49,120 nt of DNA from Gammaproteobacteria bacterium HGW-Gammaproteobacteria-1 (GCA_002840095.1 PGZL01000015.1:25757-74876); one strand, 5' to 3'. Positions 8,341-19,891 are shown, counted from the first letter of the stretch. Translations and numbers: made by a program. The notes: generated by a model from the letters alone, not told the origin.

Positions 8341-8369
8341 AAGATACAGGGCGGGACAGGGGCTTACAA
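8341..8369 (-). promoter_or_regulatory. Candidate mtaD promoter
   Basis: On the minus strand TTGTAA (8364-8369) and TATCTT (8341-8346) are 17 bases apart. The -10 ends seven bases before the mtaD ATG, so transcription would begin at or next to the start codon. Both hexamers are imperfect, so this is a tentative call. Confidence 0.3.
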
Positions 8370-8444
8370 GCGGAGTGGCAGGGGGCGTGAGCGCGGGTGC
8401 CGCCTGCCGCCGGCGGACCACGCCGGTCCAAATCCCCCTGAATT

Positions 8445-8460
8445 TGTGAGCGTGTTCACG
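8445..8460. promoter_or_regulatory. CRP-like palindrome upstream of the DUF1631 gene
   Basis: TGTGA (8445-8449), six bases, then TCACG (8456-8460) matches the CRP/Vfr consensus TGTGA-N6-TCACA at nine of ten positions. It sits in the 221-base divergent interval between mtaD and the DUF1631 gene, about 95 bases before the latter's start. Apart from this and the mtaD promoter candidate the interval shows only GC-rich short hairpins. Confidence 0.35.
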
Positions 8461-8555
8461 CCAAAACTGTCTTCTGCGTCACGGTCAGGCGCGCATGGCT
8501 GCTCAATACTGTTCACTAGTAAGGATTCATGGGTTTATCGGTCCAGAGGTGCAAA

Positions 8556-10982
8556 ATGAGCAATCCATTGAACGTGCTCCCCTTCAATGCCCGCACCGAA
8601 ACGACAGGAGCCAAGGGACTAGCCCTGCCGGAATTGGTGCGTACCGCAAAACACCGTGCCGAGAAGCAGCTGGAACCGCTGCTGGCGGGGCTGTTCAACA
8701 AAATCGATGACGCATTGTTCGAACTCGCCGACAAGGCGGACAACAACACCCTGCAAAGCCAGTATTTCGATGCCATGCGCGAGATCCGGCTGCGCAAGGA
8801 AGTGATGCTGAGCAAGCTGGCGGCGCGCCATCACAAGGAGTTCATGGACACCCTGCAGAGCGGCAAGGCGCCTTCGGTCGAACCGGTGACGCTGGAGCTG
8901 GCCCTGATCAATGACGATGAACTGGAGGAGTCCATCGCCATCCGCAACATGATAGACAAGGCGACGGAACTCTACGCCGATCCCTTGTACTGCCTGTCCC
9001 AGCGGCTCGATGTCCTGATGCCGGCGCTGGGTGTCAGCGAATCCGACAATCCCTTTGGCCCCGCCGTGTTGTGCGAGGCGTTCCGCACCGCCGTCAACAC
9101 CCTGGAGCTGGAGCTCAAGGTCAAGCTGATCGTCTTCAAGCTGTTCGACAAGTTCGTCATCCAGCATCTCGGCCCGGTGTACGACGCCGCCAATACGGTG
9201 CTGGCCCGCGGCGGCGCCCTGCCGCAGCTGAAGGGGCGGCCGCAGCCGTCCACCATCGTCCAGGTTCCCGGCCGGCATGGGGCTGCGGCGGGGCGCGGCA
9301 TGGCAGACCACGGCACCGACAGGCGGCAATCGGATGGCGGCTATCCTACGGCCCTGCCCCCGGAACTGCTGGCCCAGCAGATGGAGACGTTCGAGCTGTT
9401 GCAGCAGTTGCTGGCGGCGCAGCGTGGCGGTACGGCCGCGGGTTACGGCACTGCGCCCCAGGCTGCGGCGGCGGCGCCGGTGGCGGCCGCATCCTTCAGC
9501 GCCGACGAAATGCTGGCCACCCTGTCGTCATTGCAGCAGCATGTCGTTGCCATGGATGCCCCGGCCGATGCCGCTCCCCTCAACCTGCGTACACAACTGC
9601 TCCTGCACATCGGTGACCAGAGCGGCAGCGCCGACCGCGAGATCAGCCAGACCCATGCCGACGTCATCGACGTCGTGGGCATGATGTTCGACTTCATTCT
9701 CGATGATCCCGAATTGCCTGACGCCATCAAAGGGTTGATTGCGCGCCTGCAGATTCCGATGTTGAAGGTGGCGCTGCTGGACCGCGAATTTTTCGGCAAG
9801 AAGAGCCACCCGGCCCGCCTGCTGCTCAACGAGCTGGCGCACGCCGGCATCGGTCTCGACGAGTCGGTCGTGCTGGTGGAAACCCCCATCTTCGGCAAGA
9901 TCGAGCACGTGGTGGGGCGCATACTGCAGGAATTCGAGGACGAGCTGTCGATCTTCGGCGAACTGTTGCAGGAACTGTATGAGTTCCAGGAACTGGAGCG
10001 GCAGCAACTGGAACAGATGCAGGAGAGCCTGGAACGCTCGCGCGTGACCGCTGCGGAGGCCATCGAGCCGCTGCTGGAATCCCGGATCATGCCGGAAGCC
10101 TTGCGTGCCCTGCTGGCAGGGGCGTGGAAGGAGCACCTAGCCAGCATCTATCTGGATGTCGGCGGCATGTGCGAGGCATGGGAGCATGCGGCAAAGCTGG
10201 CATCCCGGCTGGTATGGAGCATACAGGCCAAGGGTTCGGCGGAGGAGCGTACCGCGCTGGTGCGGGAGATTCCGTCCCTGCTTACGGACCTGAAAAAATT
10301 CACGGTGGTGACTGAATTGCCGGCGGAAGAAGGTGAGCGCTTTTTCCTGGACCTGGAGGCGCTGCACCTTGATTGCCTGCGGCAGAAAGACAGTGCCGGT
10401 GCGGGAACTGCACCCAAGGCCCGACCCAGCCCGGTCGTCCCCCTGTCGATTGCCGCACAGGAGCGTCCGGCCGGCAACGGCAGGATATTCACCGCCGATG
10501 AGTTGGACGCCATGCTGCACGATCTGCCCCTGCCCGGGGCTGCAGCCGAAGGCCCGCACGGTGCGCAGCCGGCGGCCGCGGCAGACTCGGTGTTCGACGA
10601 GGAAATCGTTCTCGCGGACGAGGAGGAGACGAGCGGCGAGGATGCGCGTTGGGGGATGGAATTCATGGGGCATGCTGCCATGGTGCGCGAACTGGAGGTC
10701 GGCGCATGGCTGGGATTCATGCAGGAGGACGGCAGCGTCCGCCGCGGCAAGCTGGCCTGGAAGAGCGACCTGATGGGGGAGTACGTCTTCGTCGATCGTT
10801 TCTTCAAGGTGGTGCGCGACACCAATCTGCGGCAGCTGGTGACCGACCTGGCAGTAGGCCAGGCCCTGCTGGTGGAGGAAGTGCCACTCATGGATCGGGC
10901 CCTGGACTCCGTGATGGGAGCGTTAAAAAGGTACCGGGAGAAGGTGGCCGGTCAGGCGGACGTCACCGGACCGGCGTCCTGA
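8556..10982 (+). CDS. DUF1631 family protein
   Basis: An 808-residue protein of the DUF1631 family, recognised by the C-terminal region with ELEVGAWLGF, KLAWKSDLMGEYVFVDR and the closing PLMDRALDSVMGALKRY. The middle (about residues 250-310) is Ala/Gln-rich and probably a flexible linker; the regions around it are predicted helical. There are no membrane segments. The C-terminal pattern resembles PilZ-like beta barrels, but the canonical RxxxR / DxSxxG residues are not obvious, so c-di-GMP binding is only a guess. The ATG at 8556 follows AGAGGTG; a second in-frame ATG at 8529 with AAGGA is the alternative. It stands alone between divergent mtaD and the remnant before mtnA. Confidence 0.85.
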   Translation: MSNPLNVLPFNARTETTGAKGLALPELVRTAKHRAEKQLEPLLAGLFNKIDDALFELADKADNNTLQSQYFDAMREIRLRKEVMLSKLAARHHKEFMDTLQSGKAPSVEPVTLELALINDDELEESIAIRNMIDKATELYADPLYCLSQRLDVLMPALGVSESDNPFGPAVLCEAFRTAVNTLELELKVKLIVFKLFDKFVIQHLGPVYDAANTVLARGGALPQLKGRPQPSTIVQVPGRHGAAAGRGMADHGTDRRQSDGGYPTALPPELLAQQMETFELLQQLLAAQRGGTAAGYGTAPQAAAAAPVAAASFSADEMLATLSSLQQHVVAMDAPADAAPLNLRTQLLLHIGDQSGSADREISQTHADVIDVVGMMFDFILDDPELPDAIKGLIARLQIPMLKVALLDREFFGKKSHPARLLLNELAHAGIGLDESVVLVETPIFGKIEHVVGRILQEFEDELSIFGELLQELYEFQELERQQLEQMQESLERSRVTAAEAIEPLLESRIMPEALRALLAGAWKEHLASIYLDVGGMCEAWEHAAKLASRLVWSIQAKGSAEERTALVREIPSLLTDLKKFTVVTELPAEEGERFFLDLEALHLDCLRQKDSAGAGTAPKARPSPVVPLSIAAQERPAGNGRIFTADELDAMLHDLPLPGAAAEGPHGAQPAAAADSVFDEEIVLADEEETSGEDARWGMEFMGHAAMVRELEVGAWLGFMQEDGSVRRGKLAWKSDLMGEYVFVDRFFKVVRDTNLRQLVTDLAVGQALLVEEVPLMDRALDSVMGALKRYREKVAGQADVTGPAS

Positions 10983-10996
10983 TGCCGGTTGCCACA

Positions 10997-11022
10997 TAAA
11001 AAGGGGCGCATGCATGCGCCCC
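10997..11022 (-). terminator. Intrinsic terminator reading on the minus strand
   Basis: A perfect 20-base palindrome at 11003-11022 is preceded on the plus strand by ATAAAAA. Read on the minus strand this is a GC-rich hairpin followed by TTTTTAT, a textbook terminator. On the plus strand the hairpin is followed by TTGCAAA, a poor tail for ending the DUF1631 transcript. It implies a minus-strand transcription unit to its right, where only a decayed remnant remains. Confidence 0.6.
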
Positions 11023-11032
11023 TTGCAAACCA

Positions 11033-11275
11033 TCAAGAGAGAACGGCGTCCCTGCCGGTCGAACCTCCCTGGAACTTGAACTCCATACCGGCCGGACTCA
11101 CCTCCGACGCCAGCTTTTCGTCCGTTGCAGTACCGTTGTTGCCGGAGCAGGACAGGGTGATCGTCACGTCTGTTCAACCCGGCTGGTGCGGGCGCCGGTC
11201 AGCACGACGTTCGGACCGGCCGGGACCTCACCGGCTTCCGCCAGCTACGGTTCTGCCTGGACCGGTTGAAGCTGT
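11033..11275 (-). pseudogene. Probable decayed remnant of a minus-strand gene
   Basis: The 344-base interval between the DUF1631 gene and mtnA has no intact gene, but its minus strand holds protein-like fragments. One reads DVTITLSCSGNNGTATDEK..., contains a MEFKFQGG stretch and ends DAVLS at a TGA (11033-11035), just before the minus-strand terminator. Upstream, in another frame, lies LAEAGEVPAGPNVVLTGA between in-frame stops. The beta-rich, Cys-containing style suggests an exported or surface protein end. I do not recognise a family, and a chance open stretch cannot be excluded. Confidence 0.35.
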
Positions 11276-11326
11276 TGGGGGCGGTGAAATGAGTTAGGAT
11301 CGGGCGCTCATCAGATCCGGCGAGCG

Positions 11327-12388
11327 ATGCACACCATGACCCAGACCCACGATTCCATCCGCGCCGTACTGTGGCAGGACGGCCGGCTACAACTGCTCGA
11401 TCAGCGCATCCTGCCGCAGCAGCAAACCTATCTTTCCTATGACGACCCGATTGCCGTGGCGCAGGCCATCCGCGACATGGTGGTGCGTGGCGCGCCCGCC
11501 ATCGGCGTGACCGCCGCCTATGGCGTCGTGCTGGCGGCGCGCAGGCGTTTCCGCGCGGCGGGGGCGGCATGGCGTGAGCATATAAAGGAAGACATGGCGC
11601 GCCTTGCGGCGGCCCGGCCCACGGCGGTGAACCTGTTCTGGGCGCTGGAGCGGATGGAATCCCGCATGGCGGGGCTGGGTTCGGACGATCCGGAGCCGGC
11701 CCTGCTGGCCGAGGCCCGTGCCATTCACGAGGAGGACATCGCCGCCAATTACCGCATGGGCGAACTGGGCGCGGCCCTGATCGAGGGGGAGGGTGGTGCG
11801 GTGCTGACCCACTGCAATACCGGGTCGCTCGCCACCGGCGGTTACGGCACCGCCCTGGGGGTGATACGCAGCGCCTTTGCCGCCGGGCGCATCAGCCATG
11901 TCTATGCCGACGAGACCCGCCCCTGGCTGCAGGGTGCCCGGCTCACCGCCTGGGAGCTGGTGCAGGACCATATCCCGGTGACCCTGCTGGCGGATGGTGC
12001 CGCCGCCCACCTCATGAAACTGGGCAAGGTCAGCTGGGTGATCGTCGGTTCCGACCGCATCGCCGCCAACGGTGACGTGGCCAACAAAATCGGCACCTAC
12101 AGCGCAGCCGTCAATGCCCGTTACCACGGGGTGAAGTTCATGGTGGTGGCCCCGGCCTCCACGGTGGACATGTCCCTGGCCAACGGCGACTTGATTCCCA
12201 TCGAGAGCCGCTCTGCCGATGAGGTCCTGTCCCTGGCCGGGCAACGGGTGGCCGCCCAGGGGGCGGAGGGCTGGAACCCCGCCTTCGACGTCACACCCGC
12301 CGGGCTGATAGACGCCATCGTCACCGAGCGGGGCGTCGTCCTGAATCCGACCCCCGAAAAAATGGCGGCGATGATGAAAAACGGCTGA
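11327..12388 (+). CDS. mtnA: S-methyl-5-thioribose-1-phosphate isomerase MtnA
   Basis: A 353-residue eIF2B-like sugar isomerase that converts methylthioribose-1-phosphate to methylthioribulose-1-phosphate in methionine salvage. Family signatures are VVRGAPAIG at residues 52-60, the catalytic Cys in [15 protein letters not shown] (C163) and the catalytic Asp in [10 protein letters not shown] (D243). The length matches the bacterial norm. An in-frame ATG three codons later is an alternative start. It belongs functionally with mtaD, from which it is separated by the DUF1631 gene and a decayed region, and it precedes gyrA as in Pseudomonas. Confidence 0.95.
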   Translation: MHTMTQTHDSIRAVLWQDGRLQLLDQRILPQQQTYLSYDDPIAVAQAIRDMVVRGAPAIGVTAAYGVVLAARRRFRAAGAAWREHIKEDMARLAAARPTAVNLFWALERMESRMAGLGSDDPEPALLAEARAIHEEDIAANYRMGELGAALIEGEGGAVLTHCNTGSLATGGYGTALGVIRSAFAAGRISHVYADETRPWLQGARLTAWELVQDHIPVTLLADGAAAHLMKLGKVSWVIVGSDRIAANGDVANKIGTYSAAVNARYHGVKFMVVAPASTVDMSLANGDLIPIESRSADEVLSLAGQRVAAQGAEGWNPAFDVTPAGLIDAIVTERGVVLNPTPEKMAAMMKNG

Positions 12389-12413
12389 CGGCCGCCGGGT
12401 CAAAGCCGTCAGC
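12384..12413 (+). other. Hairpin spanning the mtnA stop codon
   Basis: GCTGACGGC (12384-12392) pairs perfectly with GCCGTCAGC (12405-12413) across 12 bases. The stop codon TGA at 12386-12388 lies inside the stem. There is no T-tract, so it may serve as a 3'-end stabilising or rho-associated structure rather than an intrinsic terminator. Confidence 0.4.
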
Positions 12414-12467
12414 GCCCCGGAAATCGGCTGTGAGCGTGTTTTGGGCCCATGCGCTGGGGGAGGGTTA

Positions 12468-12476
12468 TGGTATGAT
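12468..12476 (+). promoter_or_regulatory. Candidate extended -10 promoter of gyrA
   Basis: TGGTATGAT (12468-12476) is an extended -10 element (TG-N-TATGAT) with no good -35 at the right distance, as expected for this promoter class. Transcription from about 12483 would leave a leader of about 150 bases before the gyrA ATG. The remainder of 12389-12635 shows the mtnA hairpin and no other clear signal. Confidence 0.45.
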
Positions 12477-12635
12477 CCGGGCGTTTAACACGCGCCTGGG
12501 ACGAGGATGCTGCCGCAGTAGGCCGGACGACGCCCTGTCGTAACCATAAAGGCCTTTTTAATCAGCGGTTTGTGACTTTCGTTCCGATGCAGCCATATCC
12601 CCGGCGCCCTGGGGTTGAAAGGATACGATTTCCCG

Positions 12636-15218
<2,583 letters not shown>

Positions 15219-15302
15219 ACAGTTACTGGTTTTCCTCTGTATGCCCTGTGGCCTCTGTGGCAAAGGGTTTGGTCTTGTTGACTTAACGTTGGGGGATTGA
15301 TG

Positions 15303-16388
15303 ATGGCGCGGGTATTCAATTTCAGTGCAGGGCCGGCGATGTTGCCGCAGGCAGTAATCGAGCGGGCGCGTGACGAAATGCTCGATTGGAACGGCAGCGG
15401 CATGTCGGTGATGGAGATGAGCCATCGCGGCAAGGAGTACATGTCCATCGCCGCCAAGGCCGAGGCCGACCTGCGTGAGTTGATGAATATTCCCGCCAAT
15501 TATAAGGTCCTGTTCCTGCAGGGCGGCGCCTCGCAACAGTTCGCCATGCTGCCCATGAACCTGTTGGGCGACAAGAAGGGCGCCGACTACATCAATACCG
15601 GCGACTGGTCGAAGAAGGCCATCTCCGAGGCGAAGAAGTTTTGCGCGGTGAACATCGCCGCCGACACCTCGGCCGGCAACTTCACCACGGTGCCGGCGCA
15701 GGGGGAAATCAAGCTGTCGGCCGACGCCGCCTACGTCCACTACTGCCCCAACGAAACCATCCGCGGCGTGGAGTTCGACTACATACCGCAGACCGGCGCC
15801 GTGCCGCTGGTGGCCGACATGAGTTCCACCATCCTGTCGCGCCCCGTCGATGTGAGCAAATTCGGCGTGATCTATGCCGGCGCGCAGAAGAATGTCGGTC
15901 CGGCGGGCCTGACCATCGTCATCATCCGCGACGACCTCATCGGCAAGGCAGGGGCCGGCGTGCCCACCATGCTGGACTACAAGACCCATGCCGAGAACGA
16001 ATCCATGTACAACACGCCGGCGACCTATTCCTGGTACGTGGCGGGCCTGGTGTTCGAGTGGCTCAAGGACCTTGGTGGCCTCGCGGGCATGGCTGCCATC
16101 AACCAGCGCAAGGCGGCCAAGCTGTATGCCGCCATCGACGGTTCGGGCGGCTTCTACAAGAACCCGGTCGCCACCCATTGCCGCTCCTGGATGAACGTGC
16201 CCTTTACCCTGCCCAGGGAAGAACTGGATGAAATCTTCCTCAAGGAAGCCAAGAAGGCGGGTTTGGTGACTCTGAAAGGCCACCGCTCCGTCGGCGGCAT
16301 GCGCGCCAGTATCTACAATGCGATGCCGGAACAGGGCATCGATACGCTGGTGGAGTTCATGGCCGACTTCGCCCGTCGGAACGGTTAA
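15303..16388 (+). CDS. serC: Phosphoserine aminotransferase SerC
   Basis: A 361-residue class V aminotransferase, one residue shorter than E. coli SerC. It makes 3-phosphoserine from 3-phosphohydroxypyruvate and also serves pyridoxal phosphate synthesis. FNFSAGPAMLP at the N-terminus and the PLP lysine in YAGAQKNVGPAG (K196) identify the family. Three tandem potential starts (TTG, ATG, ATG) follow GGGGGA; the last, giving MARVFNF, has the best spacing. It lies downstream of gyrA after the 9-base array and upstream of serA, completing two steps of serine synthesis. Confidence 0.97.
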   Translation: MARVFNFSAGPAMLPQAVIERARDEMLDWNGSGMSVMEMSHRGKEYMSIAAKAEADLRELMNIPANYKVLFLQGGASQQFAMLPMNLLGDKKGADYINTGDWSKKAISEAKKFCAVNIAADTSAGNFTTVPAQGEIKLSADAAYVHYCPNETIRGVEFDYIPQTGAVPLVADMSSTILSRPVDVSKFGVIYAGAQKNVGPAGLTIVIIRDDLIGKAGAGVPTMLDYKTHAENESMYNTPATYSWYVAGLVFEWLKDLGGLAGMAAINQRKAAKLYAAIDGSGGFYKNPVATHCRSWMNVPFTLPREELDEIFLKEAKKAGLVTLKGHRSVGGMRASIYNAMPEQGIDTLVEFMADFARRNG

Positions 16389-16395
16389 GGGCAGT

Positions 16396-16467
16396 TACAA
16401 GATACAAGTGACAAGATACAAGTTGGAGGCGGGTTTTCCCTTGTATCTTTGCTCTTTACTCTTTTAT
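16396..16467. repeat. Two-armed TACAAGA/T heptamer array between serC and serA
   Basis: Four 7-base units TACAAGA, TACAAGT, GACAAGA, TACAAGT (16396-16423) face four degenerate 7-base units CTTGTAT, CTTTGCT, CTTTACT, CTTTTAT (16440-16467). The first arm begins seven bases after the serC stop, and the second ends just before the CTGGGGG that serves serA. The layout is the same as in the CGAAACT arrays although the sequence is unrelated. Confidence 0.85.
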
Positions 16468-16478
16468 CTGGGGGTCGC

Positions 16479-17648
16479 ATGTACAAGATTCTGACGCTGA
16501 ACAACATCTCGGTGGCGGGACTGGAGCGTCTGCCGCGGGATTGCTACGAAGTTGCATCCGAGATCCAGCATCCGGACGCCATTCTGGTGCGTTCACACAA
16601 GATGCATGACATGGATATCCCCGCCTCGCTCAAGGCGGTGGGGCGCGCCGGTGCCGGGGTCAACAATATTCCCGTGGACAAGATGAGTGCGCGCGGTATC
16701 CCGGTATTCAATGCGCCGGGCGCCAACGCCAATGCGGTAAAGGAACTGGTCATCGCCAGCATGCTCATCGCCTGCCGCAATATCTGTGCGGCCTGGGATT
16801 TTTCCCGCCTGCTGGAGGGGGAAGATGCCAGCATCGACAAGCAGACCGAGGCGGGCAAGAAGAACTATGCCGGTTTCGAGTTGCCGGGGCGCACGCTGGG
16901 TGTGGTGGGATTGGGCGCCATCGGCCGCGAAGTGGCCAACGCGGCCATTGCCCTCGGCATGAAGGTCATCGGCTTCGACCCCGGCATTACAGTGGAAGGC
17001 GCCTGGCGCCTGTCGTCCAGCGTGCAGAAGGCCGCCAGTTTCGACGAAATGGTGAGCAAGGTGGATTTCATCACCTTCCACGTGCCGCTCATCGACGCCA
17101 CCCGCAACATGCTCAACGCTGAGCGGCTGCGCAATGCCAGAAAGGGGCTGGTGGTGCTCAACTTCGCCCGCAAGGGGATAGTCGACGACGAGGCTATGGT
17201 CGCCGCCATCGACAGCGGCAAGGTATACGGCTACGTGTGCGACTTCCCCACCAACCTGCTCAAGCAGCACCCGCGCGTCATCACCCTGCCGCATCTGGGC
17301 GCGTCCACCCAGGAAGCGGAAGACAACTGCGCCGTCATGGTGGCGGAGCAGGTGCGCGACTATCTGGAGAACGGCAACGTCGTCAATTCTGTGAACTTCC
17401 CCGAGGTGGTGATGAGCCGTAGCGAAGGTACCTACCGTCTCACGGTGGTGAACTCCAACGTGCCCAACATGCTGAGCCAGATATCCACCGACCTGGGCAA
17501 GGCGGGCCTGAACATTGTCGACATGCTGAACAAGTCGCGCGGCGATTTGGCCTACACCGTGGTCGACGTCGATCGCCCGGTGCCGGATAACGTCGCTGCC
17601 GAGATCGCGACCATCAGCGGCGTGCTGGCGGTACGTGTCATCGAATAA
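16479..17648 (+). CDS. serA: D-3-phosphoglycerate dehydrogenase
   Basis: A 389-residue D-2-hydroxyacid dehydrogenase that starts serine synthesis by oxidising 3-phosphoglycerate. The NAD-binding GLGAIG is at residues 144-149, the substrate-contacting GRAGAGVNNI at 55-64, the catalytic Arg in NFARKGIVDD and the catalytic His in LPHLGAST. A C-terminal ACT-like domain begins near residue 320 (YRLTVVNSNVPNMLSQI) and probably binds serine. The ATG at 16479 after CTGGGGGT is used; an upstream start would translate the TACAAGA/T array. It is the short serA type often found beside serC. Confidence 0.93.
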   Translation: MYKILTLNNISVAGLERLPRDCYEVASEIQHPDAILVRSHKMHDMDIPASLKAVGRAGAGVNNIPVDKMSARGIPVFNAPGANANAVKELVIASMLIACRNICAAWDFSRLLEGEDASIDKQTEAGKKNYAGFELPGRTLGVVGLGAIGREVANAAIALGMKVIGFDPGITVEGAWRLSSSVQKAASFDEMVSKVDFITFHVPLIDATRNMLNAERLRNARKGLVVLNFARKGIVDDEAMVAAIDSGKVYGYVCDFPTNLLKQHPRVITLPHLGASTQEAEDNCAVMVAEQVRDYLENGNVVNSVNFPEVVMSRSEGTYRLTVVNSNVPNMLSQISTDLGKAGLNIVDMLNKSRGDLAYTVVDVDRPVPDNVAAEIATISGVLAVRVIE

Positions 17649-17655
17649 TCCGCGC

Positions 17656-18741
17656 ATGAACGAAGAACAGCTGTTAGCCATCCGCCAACGCATCGACGTC
17701 CTGGACGAACAGGTCCAGACGCTGATCAACGAACGCGCCGCCCTGGCGCAGGAGGTGGCGCGGGTCAAGATCGCCGCCGAGGGCGATGATGCCGTGTTCT
17801 ATCGCCCGGAGCGCGAGGCACAGGTATTGCGCAAGGTGCTGGAGCGCAATGCCGGACCGCTGTCCGGTGAGGAGATGGCGCGTCTGTTCCGCGAGATTAT
17901 GTCGGCCTGCCTGGCCTTGGAACGGCCCATGCGCATCGCCTTTCTCGGCCCCGAGGGGACGTTCACCCAGGCCGCGGCGCTCAAGCACTTCGGCCATTCG
18001 GTGCGCACCATTCCGCTGGCGGCCATCGACGAGGTATTCCGCGAGGTGGAGGCCGGCAGCGCCGACTATGGCGTGGTGCCGGTGGAGAACTCCACCGGGG
18101 GGATGGTCAACCACACCCTCGACACCCTGATCAATTCGCCGCTGAAGATCTGCGGCGAAGTTGAACTGCGCATCCATCAGCACCTGATGGGGCGTTTGGC
18201 CGAACTTAAGGACGTGCGCCGCATCTACTCGCACAGCCAGTCCCTGGCCCAGTGTCGCGAGTGGCTGGACGGCCATCTGGCCGGTATCGAGCGCGTCGAC
18301 GTCAGCAGCAACGCCGAAGCTGCGCGTCGTGCCGCTGCGGAAGAGGGCGCCGCCGCCATCGCCGGGGAAGTGGCGGCCGAACTCTATGGACTGGGCATAC
18401 TCGCGCGCAATATCGAGGATCAGCCCAACAATACCACCCGCTTTCTGATCGTCGGGCGCAAGGCGGTGCCGCCCTCCGGTTGTGACAAGACCTCGTTGCT
18501 GGTGGCCACCCGCAACAAGCCCGGTGCCTTGTATCACCTGCTGGAGCCGTTGGCCCAGACCGGCGTGTCCATGACCCGCATCGAATCGCGGCCTTCGCGG
18601 CAGGGCATGTGGGAGTATGTTTTCTTCCTCGATATCGAGGGGCATGCGCAGGAAGAAAAGATTGCCCAGGCGCTGAAGGATCTGGCGGCAGAGGCGTCGC
18701 TGTTCAAAGTTCTCGGTTCCTACCCCAAAGCCGTCCTGTAA
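17656..18741 (+). CDS. pheA: Bifunctional chorismate mutase/prephenate dehydratase (P-protein)
   Basis: A 361-residue P-protein that converts chorismate through prephenate to phenylpyruvate. An AroQ chorismate mutase domain spans about residues 1-90 (RQRIDVLDEQ), prephenate dehydratase about 93-275 (AFLGPEGTFTQAA, VVPVENSTGG, NTTRFLIVG), and an ACT regulatory domain follows (KPGALYHLLEPLA, then the Phe-binding ESRP). The ATG at 17656 aligns with known PheA N-termini; a GTG at 17635 overlapping the serA end would add seven residues and has a better GGCGG ribosome site. The likely control is feedback inhibition by phenylalanine. Confidence 0.95.
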   Translation: MNEEQLLAIRQRIDVLDEQVQTLINERAALAQEVARVKIAAEGDDAVFYRPEREAQVLRKVLERNAGPLSGEEMARLFREIMSACLALERPMRIAFLGPEGTFTQAAALKHFGHSVRTIPLAAIDEVFREVEAGSADYGVVPVENSTGGMVNHTLDTLINSPLKICGEVELRIHQHLMGRLAELKDVRRIYSHSQSLAQCREWLDGHLAGIERVDVSSNAEAARRAAAEEGAAAIAGEVAAELYGLGILARNIEDQPNNTTRFLIVGRKAVPPSGCDKTSLLVATRNKPGALYHLLEPLAQTGVSMTRIESRPSRQGMWEYVFFLDIEGHAQEEKIAQALKDLAAEASLFKVLGSYPKAVL

Positions 18742-18744
18742 GCC

Positions 18745-19860
18745 ATGACCGACTTCCTGCATCTGGCCGCTCCCGGTGTGCGGCAGCTGAAGCCCTATCA
18801 GCCCGGCAAGCCCATCGAAGAGCTGGAGCGTGAGCTGGGTATCAGCAATATCATCAAGCTGGCCTCCAATGAGAATCCCCTCGGTCCCAGTCCCCTGGCC
18901 CTGACCGCGGCGCGGGCGGCGCTGGAAGACGTCTGGCTCTATCCCGACGGCAACGGCTTCGTGCTCAAGGACAGGTTGGCAGCCAAACTGGGCGTGGCGA
19001 TGGAGCAGCTGATCCTGGGCAATGGCTCCAGCGACGTGCTGGAGTTTGCCGTGCGGGCCTTTGTTACGCCCCAGGACGAAGTGCTGTTCTCCGAACATGC
19101 CTTCGCGGTATATCCGATCCTGACCCAGGCGGCGGGCGCGAAGGCGGTGGTGGTGCCGGCGAAAGACTGGGGCCATGACCTGGCGGCGATGCGCGCCGCG
19201 GTCACCGAGCGCACGCGCCTGATCTTCATCGCCAACCCCAACAATCCCACTGGCACCTGGTTGCCGGCAGCGGAGCTGGAGGCCTTCATCGCCGGCCTGC
19301 CGGAGCATGTGATGGTGCTGGTGGACGAGGCCTATTTCGAATACGCCAGTGACCCGGCCATGGGGGCCAGGGATTATCCCGATGCCGTCGCCTGGGTGGG
19401 ACGCTATCCGAATCTGGTCGTGGCCCGCACCTTTTCCAAATGTTACGGCCTGGCGGGACTGCGTGTCGGTTACGGCGTCTGTCACCCGCAGGTGGCGGAT
19501 CTGTTGAACCGGGTGCGCCCGCCGTTCAATGTCAACAGCCTCGGTCTGGCGGCCGCGGCTGCGGCACTGGACGATGTTGAACATTTGCAGCAAACCCTGG
19601 AGCTCAATGCCGCCGGCATGCGCCAATTGGTGGCAGGTTTCGCTTCACTTGATCTGCGTCATATCTCTTCCATCGGGAACTTTGTCAGTGTGGACACCGG
19701 CCGGCCGGCGGCGCCGCTTTATGATGCCTTGCTGAAGGAAGGCGTGATTGTGCGGCCGGTGGCCAACTACGGCATGCCCAACCACCTGCGCGTCACGGTG
19801 GGCTTACCCGAAGAGAATGATCGTTTCATCGCTGCCCTGGGCAAGGTCCTGGGGCGTTAA
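18745..19860 (+). CDS. hisC: Histidinol-phosphate aminotransferase (HisC2-type)
   Basis: A 371-residue class I/II aminotransferase with KLASNENPLGPSP at residues 38-50, NPNNPTGTW (164-172) and the PLP lysine in RTFSKCYGLAGLRVGYG (K232). HisC acts on histidinol phosphate. Copies in aromatic operons such as this one (HisC2) may also transaminate phenylpyruvate and hydroxyphenylpyruvate, which fits the place between pheA and tyrA. Only three bases separate it from pheA. Confidence 0.94.
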   Translation: MTDFLHLAAPGVRQLKPYQPGKPIEELERELGISNIIKLASNENPLGPSPLALTAARAALEDVWLYPDGNGFVLKDRLAAKLGVAMEQLILGNGSSDVLEFAVRAFVTPQDEVLFSEHAFAVYPILTQAAGAKAVVVPAKDWGHDLAAMRAAVTERTRLIFIANPNNPTGTWLPAAELEAFIAGLPEHVMVLVDEAYFEYASDPAMGARDYPDAVAWVGRYPNLVVARTFSKCYGLAGLRVGYGVCHPQVADLLNRVRPPFNVNSLGLAAAAAALDDVEHLQQTLELNAAGMRQLVAGFASLDLRHISSIGNFVSVDTGRPAAPLYDALLKEGVIVRPVANYGMPNHLRVTVGLPEENDRFIAALGKVLGR

Positions 19861-19891
19861 TTTTTATTTTCGCTTAGAGAGTGACACAACC

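Noticed and set aside
8335-8555. Additional small gene between mtaD and the DUF1631 gene
   Set aside because: Open stretches here are short, GC-rich and lack ribosome sites or protein-like composition.
12545-12565. Terminator in the gyrA leader (AAAGGCCTTTTT)
   Set aside because: The palindrome is only ten bases with A-T ends, too weak to terminate, and would block gyrA from its own promoter.
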